Positions 54,658 to 62,049 of a stretch of 64,000 bases of DNA are shown in pieces. The notes below the pieces were generated by a model that was not told where the DNA came from, searched no databases, and worked only from the letters and a program-made list of their open reading frames with translations. Within the stretch, counting starts at the first letter, position 1. Each line of letters opens with the position of its first letter. Position numbers and translations under genes: made by a program. Source of the DNA: Micromonospora sp. NBC_01796 (GTDB lineage Bacteria; Actinomycetota; Actinomycetes; Mycobacteriales; Micromonosporaceae); NCBI RefSeq assembly GCF_035917455.1, contig NZ_CP109078.1:5192001-5256000 (forward strand), in the 5' to 3' direction.

Positions 54658-55932
54658 GTGACCCTAGCCTCAGTGTCCCCGCTGGCAGCCCTGCCCAGTC
54701 CGAGCACCGCCGTCTGGCAGCTCGGGCCGATCCCGATCAGGGCCTACGCGCTCTGCATCGTGCTGGGCATCGTCGTCGCCGCGGTGGTGACCGAATACCG
54801 GCTCCGCCAGCGTGGCGTCGCGCCCTGGGCGATCCTGGACGTCGCGGTCTGGGCGGTGCCGTTCGGCATCGTCGGCGCCCGGATCTACCACGTGATCACC
54901 TCGCCGCAGGCGTACTTCGGCTCCGACGGTGACCCGATCCGGGCCCTGTACATCTGGGAGGGCGGCCTCGGCATCTGGGGTGCGGTCGCCGGAGGCGCCG
55001 TCGGCGCCTGGCTCGCCGCCCGCCAGCTCGGCATCCCGCTGACCGTGGTCGCCGACGCGCTCGCCCCCGGCCTGCCACTGGCCCAGGCGGTCGGCCGGCT
55101 CGGCAACTGGTTCAACAACGAGCTCTTCGGGGGCCGGACCACGCTGCCCTGGGGCCTGGAGATCCACCGGATGGACTCCGGCAACCCGGGGCACGCCCTG
55201 CTCGACGAGAACGGCAACCCGATCCTCGAACCGGGCCTCTACCACCCGACCTTCGCCTACGAGGCGCTGTGGAACATCGGCGTCGCCCTCTTCGTCTACC
55301 TGGTCGACCGCAAGCTCAAGCTCGGCCGGGGACGCGCCTTCGCCCTCTACGTGATGGGTTACACCGTCGGCCGGTTCTGGATCGAGATGATGCGTACCGA
55401 CCAGGCCAACGAGATCCTCGGCGTACGACTCAACGTCTGGACCGCCGTGGTCGTCTTCCTCGGCGCGCTGATCTACTTCCTCCGGGTCCGTGGGCCGCAG
55501 GAGTTCCTGGTGCCGATCTACGCCGGCTCCACCACCACCGCACCGACCGACGCCGACGCCGACTCCGACGAGGTCGACGGCGAGACCGGGTCGACCAGCG
55601 ACATCTCCCAGGTCGACCTCTCCCGGCGTACGGTGACGAAGGACCCCAACACCCTGCCCGAGGCGTACCGGGTGGTCACCGAGGAGCAGTACCGGACCTA
55701 CCAGCGCACCGGTGAGCTGCCCGAGCAGGAACACGGCGGGACCGGTGCACCGGACCGGCTCCTGGACGACCTCGACGACCTCGGCGACGACGAGCCGGAC
55801 GACCTCGACGCGAGCACCACCGACGAGGACGACGCGCACGACGACGGCGACGACGACCGGGCCGGTGGTACCGGGCAGGCGCGGGCAGGTGCCGCGCCGC
55901 CGGGATCCGCCACGGACCGCGACAACAGCTGA
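54658..55932 (+). CDS. lgt: Prolipoprotein diacylglyceryl transferase
   Basis: Lgt transfers diacylglycerol from phosphatidylglycerol to the lipobox Cys, the step before LspA. The 424-residue protein has seven membrane segments in the first ~280 residues and the signature GRLGNWFNNELFGG near 150, with IWEGGLGIWGA and HPTFAYE. A C-terminal tail of about 130 residues is very acidic (runs of Asp and Glu), disordered and cytoplasmic or external. GTG 54658 is chosen because the protein then begins close to the first membrane segment. Longer in-frame starts would add an unrelated stretch. Confidence 0.93.
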   Translation: MTLASVSPLAALPSPSTAVWQLGPIPIRAYALCIVLGIVVAAVVTEYRLRQRGVAPWAILDVAVWAVPFGIVGARIYHVITSPQAYFGSDGDPIRALYIWEGGLGIWGAVAGGAVGAWLAARQLGIPLTVVADALAPGLPLAQAVGRLGNWFNNELFGGRTTLPWGLEIHRMDSGNPGHALLDENGNPILEPGLYHPTFAYEALWNIGVALFVYLVDRKLKLGRGRAFALYVMGYTVGRFWIEMMRTDQANEILGVRLNVWTAVVVFLGALIYFLRVRGPQEFLVPIYAGSTTTAPTDADADSDEVDGETGSTSDISQVDLSRRTVTKDPNTLPEAYRVVTEEQYRTYQRTGELPEQEHGGTGAPDRLLDDLDDLGDDEPDDLDASTTDEDDAHDDGDDDRAGGTGQARAGAAPPGSATDRDNS

Positions 55933-55950
55933 GCGGGAGGAACCGCAGCC

Positions 55951-57150
55951 ATGCGTACGGCCGTGGTGGTGGGCGCCGGGATCGGCGGCCTGGCCGTCGC
56001 CGGTGCCCTGGCCCGTTCCGGCTGGCAGGTGACACTCCTCGAACGGGGCGACCGGCTCCGCGCCGAGCGCACCGCGTTGGTGCTCTGGCCCAACGGGGTA
56101 CGGGCGCTGCGCGCGCTCGGCCTCGGTGACGGGCTGGACGCGATCGCCACCGCCCTGCCCGACGTCGGCGTACGCCGACCGGACGGGCACTGGCTGGTCC
56201 AGCCCCGACCGATGATCGACGAGCGGGCACCGGTGGTGGTGCACCGGGAAGACCTGCACGACGCCCTGATCGCCGGCCTCGGTGACCAGGTCGACATCCG
56301 TACCGGGGTGCAGGTCCGCACCGTACGCGCGACGCCGGCCGAGCGGCCGGCGGTCGGCGACGGGCGCACCGAGTTCGAGGCCGACCTGGTGGTGGCCGCC
56401 GACGGGGTGGACAGCGCGGTCCGGCACCGGCTCGCCCCGGAGGCGACCGTGGTCAGTTCGGGCTCGGCGGCCTGGCGGGCGGTGATCCCCTGGTACCGGG
56501 CGCCGAAGCTGCCCGCCGACCGTCCGGTTAACGGCGAGACGCTCGGCGCCGGTTACCGGTTCGTCGCCATCTCGCTCGGTGAGCGGGGCTCGTCCGGCGG
56601 TTCGACCCGGGGCGGCATCTACTGGGTGGCGACCGCCGCGGGCGCGTCCCGCCCCGAGCCGCCCGAGACCCAACTCGCCCTGCTCCGCCGCTGGTACGCC
56701 CACTGGCCGGCGCCGATCGGTGACCTGCTCGCCGCGACCGAGCCGGACGACCTGGTCCAGCAGGAGGTACGCGAGCTGCGCCCGCTGCCGAAGGAGTTCG
56801 CGTACCCGGTCGGCCCCGGCGGGATCGTCCTGCTCGGCGACGCCGCGCACGCGATGCCGCACCACCTCGGCCAGGGCGCCTGCCTGGCGTTCGAGGACGC
56901 CGCGACGCTCCGCTCGGCGGTACGCGACGCGGTGCCCGGCGAGGCGTTGCGGACCGCGGTCGACGCGTACAGCCGGGCCCGGCGCCCCCGTGCGGTCACC
57001 GTCGTACGGCAGACCCGGCGGATGTCGGCGGTGTTGCAGAGCCGGGGCCGGCTGGCCCTGCGTGCCCGTGACGCCGCCCTGGGCACGATCACCCCGCGCC
57101 TGATGGGCAGCGCAGCCACCGCCGCCGCGGCCTGGCGTCCGCCCGCGTAG
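55951..57150 (+). CDS. FAD-dependent monooxygenase (PHBH/UbiH type)
   Basis: A 399-residue class A flavoprotein. The Rossmann fingerprint is VVVGAGIGGLAVAGAL near residue 5. The DG motif is VVAADGVDSAVRHRL near 149, and the GD motif GDAAHAMPHHLGQGACLAFEDA is near 297. It hydroxylates an aromatic or polyketide-like substrate using NAD(P)H and O2; the substrate is unknown. GGAGGAA precedes the ATG, 18 bp after lgt. It is not part of a recognisable pathway here. Confidence 0.88.
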   Translation: MRTAVVVGAGIGGLAVAGALARSGWQVTLLERGDRLRAERTALVLWPNGVRALRALGLGDGLDAIATALPDVGVRRPDGHWLVQPRPMIDERAPVVVHREDLHDALIAGLGDQVDIRTGVQVRTVRATPAERPAVGDGRTEFEADLVVAADGVDSAVRHRLAPEATVVSSGSAAWRAVIPWYRAPKLPADRPVNGETLGAGYRFVAISLGERGSSGGSTRGGIYWVATAAGASRPEPPETQLALLRRWYAHWPAPIGDLLAATEPDDLVQQEVRELRPLPKEFAYPVGPGGIVLLGDAAHAMPHHLGQGACLAFEDAATLRSAVRDAVPGEALRTAVDAYSRARRPRAVTVVRQTRRMSAVLQSRGRLALRARDAALGTITPRLMGSAATAAAAWRPPA

Positions 57151-57174
57151 CCACCGTGGGGGCATCGACGGAAC

Positions 57175-57212
57175 GGTTGCCCCGGCATCCCGGCCTCCGG
57201 GACGGGGCAACC
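57175..57212 (+). terminator. Long stem-loop downstream of the monooxygenase
   Basis: GGTTGCCCCG (57175-57184) pairs with CGGGGCAACC (57203-57212), and inside, TCCCGG pairs with CCGGGA around a 3-nt loop, with a 3-nt bulge between. It lies 24 bp after the stop. The rest of the gap to 57408 shows no gene. Confidence 0.7.
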
Positions 57213-57408
57213 TTCGGGCCCGTCCGGTATGGCACCCTCGGACCGGCGCCCGCCCCGGAGCACGGTGGCTGGCGCGGTGGCTGGTGTCGCGCCGTCCGAG
57301 CGGTGTGCGGATTCGCCCGGTTCGTTGTCCGATCGGGCCGGACGGGGGGATTACCTCCGGGGCGGCCGACGGCGCAGACTACCCGGGACTGAAAGCGAGG
57401 GCTTCCAG

Positions 57409-60400
57409 GTGCGGGGTAGTGTGCCCGTTCAGCAGACCGCCGTTGGGCCGGGACATCGGGCCCGACGCGCGGTGCGGTTGCTCGGGCCCGTCGAGCTGAT
57501 CGGTCCCGACGGTCCGGTCCCGCTCACCGACGAGGTCCGCCGGTTGCTGGGCCTGCTCGCCCTCCGGGTCGGCCAGCCGGTTGCCGCCGCCGACCTGCGC
57601 GGCGTACTCCCGTCCGGGGTGACCCCGGCGACCCAGTCGCTCGACGGTGCCGCCGCCGAACTCGCCGCCGCACTGGACCGGGCCGGTCTGCCCAATGCCG
57701 TCGTGGCCCACCCGATCGGCTACCTGTTGCGCCTGTCGGCCCGTCGGGTCGACGTACAGCGGTTCACCCGGCTGCTCACCCGGGCCCGGCGGCGGATGGC
57801 CGCGGAGCAGTGGGCGGTGGCGTTGCCGCTGTTCGACGCCGCGCTGCGGCTGTGGCGGGTGCCGTTGCACGGTGAGCCGCTCGGCGGCGACGCCCCGCGC
57901 CCGTCCGGCTGGGTGGCCGGCGAGGTGGGTCGCCTGGTGCAGAGCCGGATAGCCGCGATCGAGGAACGGTGGGAGTGTGCCCTGCGGCTCGCCCTCGCCG
58001 CCCAGGCGGCGGCCGGACAGCCCGCGGTGGACCGGGCCTCGGTGATCGACGGGCTGGCCGCCGCCCGTACCGCCGTCGCCGCGGTCGGTGAACTGGAGGC
58101 GGCCCTGGCCCGGCACCCGCTGCGGGTACGGCTGTGGGAACTGCTGCTGGTCGCGGCGGCCGTCGGCAGCGGCCGGCGGTCCGCGGCCCGGGTCGAGGAG
58201 CGGGCCCGGGAGACGTTCCGGGAGCAGTTGGGTGTCGAGCCGGGCGAACGGTTGCGTGCCCTGGCCGCCGCCGCCCAACGTGGTGACCTGGCCCAGCGGT
58301 GGCCCTCGACGCACGGGTCCGACCCCGTGTCCCGGTTGGTCGACCGGGCCAAGTCCCAGGCACCGCTGCCGGTGCCGATGACACCGTTGCTCGGCCGGGA
58401 CGCGCTGCTCGCCGTGGTCAACCAGCGGCTCGCGACGCAGCGCCTGGTCACGTTGACCGGTCCCGGCGGTGCCGGCAAGACCCGGCTCGCGGTGGCGGCG
58501 GCCAGCCGGTTCGGCGCCGCCTGGTTCGTCGACCTCACCGCCGTGGAGAGCCCGGTACGCGTACCGGAGGCGGTCGCCGCCGCCCTCGGCGTACGGGCCG
58601 AGCCGGGGCGGGACGTGGCCGACACCCTGGCCGAGGAGATCGGCTGGACCCCGGCCCTGCTGGTGCTGGACAACTGCGAACACCTGGTCGCCGGGGTGGC
58701 CGAACTGGTCGACCGGTTGCTGCACCGCTGCCCGGGGCTGCTGGTCCTGGCCACCAGCCGGATCCCGCTGCGGTTGCACACGGAGGCGGTGGTGGCGGTG
58801 CCCCCGCTGGCCCTGCCACCCGACGCGACCGGCAACACCATCGCCTCGCTGGCCAACCACCCGGCGACCCGGCTCTTCCTGGACCGGGCCCGGTCGCGGT
58901 CCGGCCGCCCGGTGCCGGAGGCGAGTGCCGACGCGGTCGCCCAGCTCTGTGCCGAACTCGACGGGTTGCCGCTGGCCATCGAACTCGCCGCGGCGCACAC
59001 GTCGGTGCTCGGCGTCGGTGAGATCGTCGCCCGGCTCCGTACCGACCTGCGCCTGCTGGCCAGCCCGGACCCGACCGCGCCGCACCGGCACCGGACGCTC
59101 GCGGCGGCGGTGGAGACCAGCGCCGAGCGGCTCGATCCCGCCGCCCGGGCACTGTTCGAGCGGCTCGCGATCTGCCCCGGCGGCTTCGACGCGGAAACGG
59201 CGCGGGCGATCGCCGGCCCGGACGCGCCGGACGCCCTCGCGGCGCTGGTCGAATCCTCGCTGGTGGTCGCCGCGCCACTGGCCGCGCCGCCACTGCCGGC
59301 CACCCTGCCGTCGGCGGTGGCGTCCCCCACGTCACCCGTGCCGCCACCGACCGTCCACCTGCCACCACCGCCGTGGGCCCCGACCGCTCTGCCCGACCCG
59401 ACCGAGCAGCCGGTCTCCGCCGCGTCGCTGTTCCCGGCGGCGCTGGCGGCGCCCGAGGCGCTGGTCGACGACCCACCGCTCCCGGTCCGGTACCGGATGC
59501 TCGCGCCGATCCGCCGGCACGCGCTGACCCGGCTCAATGCCGGGGTCGGGGAGACGGTCGCCCGTGCCGCCGTGGCCGCGCACTGCCTGGCCCTGGCCGA
59601 GTACGCCGACGCCCGCCTGCGCGGCCCCGAACAGGAGTGGTGGCTGCGCCGGCTACGGGCCGAGGAGGCCAACATGCGGGCCGCGATGGGGTGGCTGTCC
59701 GAGGCCGGCGCGGGCGCCCCGCCGTACGCCGAACTGCGCCTCGCCGCCGCGCTGGCCCGGTACTGCCGGTTGGACGGCCACTACCGCGACGGCCACCGGT
59801 GGCTGGCCGAGGCGTTGCTCCGGCACCCGGACGCACCCGCACCGATGCGCGCCGGAGCGGGTGCGGCGGCGGCGATGCTGGCCATGCTGAGTTGTGACTA
59901 CCCGGCCGCCACCGGGCACGCCGAGGCGGCACTGAGCGCGTACCGGCAGGTGGGCAACCGGGCAGGGGTGGCGCGTGTCCTGCTCACGCTCGGCTCGATC
60001 GCCCGCGAGCAGGCCCGTTACGTCGACTCCACTGTGTACCTGGCGACCGCCGCCGCGACCTTCGCCGAGTACGGGGACGAGTGGGGCGAGGCGCAGACCG
60101 CGCAGCTTCGCGGCTTCACCGCCTGGCTCTCCGGTGACCTGGACCGGGCCGACTCCCGCCTGTGGGTCAGCCGCCGCTGGTACGAGCAGCTCGGCGAGCC
60201 GAGGGCCGAGGCGGAGACGCTGATGAACCTCGGCGCGGTGGCTCTCTACCGGGGCGACACCGACCGGGCGGCGTCACTGCTCGACGTGGCGTTGCGGCGC
60301 TACTCCGTACTCGGGTTTCCCGAGGGGGTGGGTTGGGCGCACAACCTGCGTGGCCTGGTGGAGCTGCGCGGTCGGCGTACCGATCGGGCAGCGGCACACC

Positions 60401-60750
60401 TGTTGACCAGTCTCGCGGCCCATCGCCAGGTCGGCGACCGGTGGCGTACGGCCAGCGTGCTGGAGGCGTTGGCCGAGGTGGCCCGGCTCGACGGTGCTCC
60501 GGGCCGGGGTGCCCGGCTGCTCGGCGCCGCGGCCCGGATCCGGGACGAGATCGGCGCCCCGGTCCCCGCCTGTGAACGCCCCGACACCGAGGCCACCGCC
60601 CGTGCCCTCCGCTCCCAACTCGGCGAGGCCGCCTTCCTCGCGGCCCAGGAGTACGGCCGCGACGCCCCCCTCGACACCCTCCTCGCCACCCCCACACCCA
60701 CCCGCACCGACCGCTCCCAGGGCCGCCACGCCCTCCCCCGAACCGGCTGA
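57409..60750 (+). CDS. AfsR/SARP-family regulator with NB-ARC and TPR domains
   Basis: A 1113-residue signal-transducing activator. Order: OmpR-like winged helix (about 20-100), BTAD (about 105-265, REQLGVEPGERLRALA), STAND ATPase with Walker A LTGPGGAGKTRLA near 352 and Walker B LLVLDNCEHL near 422, a winged helix (about 560-610), a Pro-rich linker, and C-terminal TPR repeats (about 800-1090). GTG 57409 has GCGAGGG nearby and gives an N-terminus close to the DNA-binding domain. Such proteins activate secondary-metabolite or stress genes. No cluster is adjacent, so the targets are unknown. Confidence 0.88.
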   Translation: MRGSVPVQQTAVGPGHRARRAVRLLGPVELIGPDGPVPLTDEVRRLLGLLALRVGQPVAAADLRGVLPSGVTPATQSLDGAAAELAAALDRAGLPNAVVAHPIGYLLRLSARRVDVQRFTRLLTRARRRMAAEQWAVALPLFDAALRLWRVPLHGEPLGGDAPRPSGWVAGEVGRLVQSRIAAIEERWECALRLALAAQAAAGQPAVDRASVIDGLAAARTAVAAVGELEAALARHPLRVRLWELLLVAAAVGSGRRSAARVEERARETFREQLGVEPGERLRALAAAAQRGDLAQRWPSTHGSDPVSRLVDRAKSQAPLPVPMTPLLGRDALLAVVNQRLATQRLVTLTGPGGAGKTRLAVAAASRFGAAWFVDLTAVESPVRVPEAVAAALGVRAEPGRDVADTLAEEIGWTPALLVLDNCEHLVAGVAELVDRLLHRCPGLLVLATSRIPLRLHTEAVVAVPPLALPPDATGNTIASLANHPATRLFLDRARSRSGRPVPEASADAVAQLCAELDGLPLAIELAAAHTSVLGVGEIVARLRTDLRLLASPDPTAPHRHRTLAAAVETSAERLDPAARALFERLAICPGGFDAETARAIAGPDAPDALAALVESSLVVAAPLAAPPLPATLPSAVASPTSPVPPPTVHLPPPPWAPTALPDPTEQPVSAASLFPAALAAPEALVDDPPLPVRYRMLAPIRRHALTRLNAGVGETVARAAVAAHCLALAEYADARLRGPEQEWWLRRLRAEEANMRAAMGWLSEAGAGAPPYAELRLAAALARYCRLDGHYRDGHRWLAEALLRHPDAPAPMRAGAGAAAAMLAMLSCDYPAATGHAEAALSAYRQVGNRAGVARVLLTLGSIAREQARYVDSTVYLATAAATFAEYGDEWGEAQTAQLRGFTAWLSGDLDRADSRLWVSRRWYEQLGEPRAEAETLMNLGAVALYRGDTDRAASLLDVALRRYSVLGFPEGVGWAHNLRGLVELRGRRTDRAAAHLLTSLAAHRQVGDRWRTASVLEALAEVARLDGAPGRGARLLGAAARIRDEIGAPVPACERPDTEATARALRSQLGEAAFLAAQEYGRDAPLDTLLATPTPTRTDRSQGRHALPRTG

Positions 60751-60752
60751 CC

Positions 60753-60838
60753 CTGCTGGGGTGGGTTCGGCCCGCTGTGCCTGCTGGGATGGGGTTGGGC
60801 CCGCCGTGCCTGCTGGGGTGGGGTTGGGCCCGCCGTGC
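60753..60838 (+). repeat. Three tandem 28-29 bp repeats
   Basis: Copies at 60753-60780, 60781-60809 and 60810-60838 (unit starts CTGCTGGG and ends CCGTGC). Copies two and three differ at one base; copy one is more diverged. They start 3 bp after the stop of the AfsR-like gene. Confidence 0.85.
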
Positions 60839-60892
60839 CCGGCGAGCGCCGTCACGCTTGATCCGCTCGCCGGTCACGGCGGGCCCAACCCC
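60820..60892 (+). terminator. Compound hairpin downstream of the AfsR-like gene
   Basis: The tail of the third tandem unit (60820-60837) pairs over 18 bp with an inverted copy (60875-60892). An inner stem GGCGAGCG/CGCTCGCC (60841-60848, 60864-60871) lies in the loop. It can form a long nested stem. Confidence 0.7.
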
Positions 60893-60917
60893 GGGCTCTC
60901 CGGCCCCGCAGATCTGG

Positions 60918-60982
60918 GCGTTGATCATGAAGTTAGCGACACCGCGGAGCTGATTTTTCGTCGCTAACTTCATGATCAACGC
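60918..60982. repeat. Perfect 23-bp inverted repeat between convergent genes
   Basis: Arms 60918-60940 and 60960-60982 are perfectly complementary (beginning GCGTTGATCATGAAG) with a 19-nt loop containing a T-run. The arms are far richer in A/T than the surrounding DNA. It lies between the AfsR-like gene and the convergent GNAT gene. Confidence 0.85.
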
Positions 60983-60984
60983 GT

Positions 60985-61079
60985 TGGGGGCGGGGGCGTT
61001 GGGGAGGGGGCGGCGGGGTGGGGTGGGGCGAGGCGGGGTGGGGTGGGGTGGGGTGGGTTAGGGGGTTACGGGGGTGGGT
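60985..61079 (+). other. G-tract region with potential G-quadruplexes
   Basis: The plus strand carries over a dozen runs of three to five G, including tandem GGGGT units at about 61032-61061. The GNAT stop codon (61058) lies inside this region. On the plus strand it could fold into G-quadruplexes; transcripts of the minus-strand gene would be C-rich. Confidence 0.6.
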
Positions 61080-61903
61080 TCGGCTATGCAGGCGGTGCCT
61101 AGGCGGCGGAAGCCGGCGTGGAGGTAGACGCGGGCTATGTCGTCGCTGCCGGCGGAGAGGAAGACGACCTCGGTTCCGGCTTCCAGGAGGTGTCGGGCCA
61201 GTGCGGCGGTGACGGCGGCGGCCAGGCCGCGGCGGCGGGCGGTGGGGAGGGTGGCGATGCCGGCGATCTCGGCCACGTTGCCGACCCGCATCGCCATGCC
61301 GGCCGAGACCGCGCCCTCGTCGGGTGTCTCCGCCAGCGCGAAAACCCTGGTCCCGGCTTCGACCTGGGCCCGTTCCTCGTCCACCCGCCGGGGTGCCAGG
61401 GAGACCAGGGCGGCGTCGCGGGCGATCGGGCCGGCGTCTCCGGGGGCGGTGCCGGGCACGCCGAACCCGATGGCGGCGACCGCTCGCTGGGTGGCGACGT
61501 CGCGGCCGAAGTCGGGCGAGGTCGGGTCGGCAAACCGCACCGGTACGTCGCCGAGGCTGTCGGCCGGCGGCAGCGCTGCCGGATCCAGCACCATCAGCGG
61601 TGCCTCCAACACGGCCAGCCCGGCCGATCGGGCCACCGGCAGTAGACTCGGGTGGTTCTCGTGCACCCACTCGAACGCCTCGGGTACGCCGAGGGCGCGT
61701 TGCCGTTCACGGACCGCGGTCACGTCGGCGGCGTTCGGGGGCTCGGATGCGCCGGGGCGGGGACGGGCGTAGAACGGCCAACCAGCACCATCTCGGACGA
61801 AGAGCACCAGGCCGCCGTACTCTTCCACGTGAGCTACATCACGCGGCACTCCGTCGTAAAAGTGTTCTAAGCGCTCAAATACCTCACGATGCACCAGGCT
61901 CAC
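61058..61903 (-). CDS. GNAT family N-acetyltransferase
   Basis: A 281-residue protein with a C-terminal GNAT fold (about 175-275). The acetyl-CoA loop reads IATLPTARRRGLAAAVTAALARHLLEAG near 228, followed by VFLSAGSDDIARVYLHAGFRRLG. The N-terminal half (VEEYGGLVLFVRDGAGWPFYARPR...AFEWVHENHPSLLPVARSAGL) is an additional domain common in actinobacterial GNATs. GTG 61903 has TAGTCT exactly 6 nt upstream and no ribosome site. The acceptor is unknown. It is divergent from gltB. Confidence 0.85.
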   Translation of the reverse strand: MSLVHREVFERLEHFYDGVPRDVAHVEEYGGLVLFVRDGAGWPFYARPRPGASEPPNAADVTAVRERQRALGVPEAFEWVHENHPSLLPVARSAGLAVLEAPLMVLDPAALPPADSLGDVPVRFADPTSPDFGRDVATQRAVAAIGFGVPGTAPGDAGPIARDAALVSLAPRRVDEERAQVEAGTRVFALAETPDEGAVSAGMAMRVGNVAEIAGIATLPTARRRGLAAAVTAALARHLLEAGTEVVFLSAGSDDIARVYLHAGFRRLGTACIAEPTPVTP

Positions 61904-61909
61904 CGCGCG

Positions 61910-61915
61910 AGACTA
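61910..61915 (-). promoter_or_regulatory. -10 hexamer for the leaderless GNAT gene
   Basis: TAGTCT on the minus strand, 6 nt before GTG 61903, with no ribosome site between. Confidence 0.6.
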
Positions 61916-62049
61916 CACGTCCCACTCCGTGGAAGTGTGATCAATCCGTACTGGTGGTGCGACGTGGGACCTAACGTAGACTCAAGAAACCTCGCAGGGC
62001 CGACGTCGTCCCGACCCATGATTGAACGTGAGTGACGACAGGAGACCCG

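Noticed and set aside
54670-57210. An 846-codon minus-strand open frame
   Set aside because: Antisense shadow of lgt and the monooxygenase; no start signals and no recognisable domain.
57379-59091. Large minus-strand open frames opposite the AfsR-like gene
   Set aside because: Shadow frames; the plus-strand protein has clear SARP, NTPase and TPR motifs.
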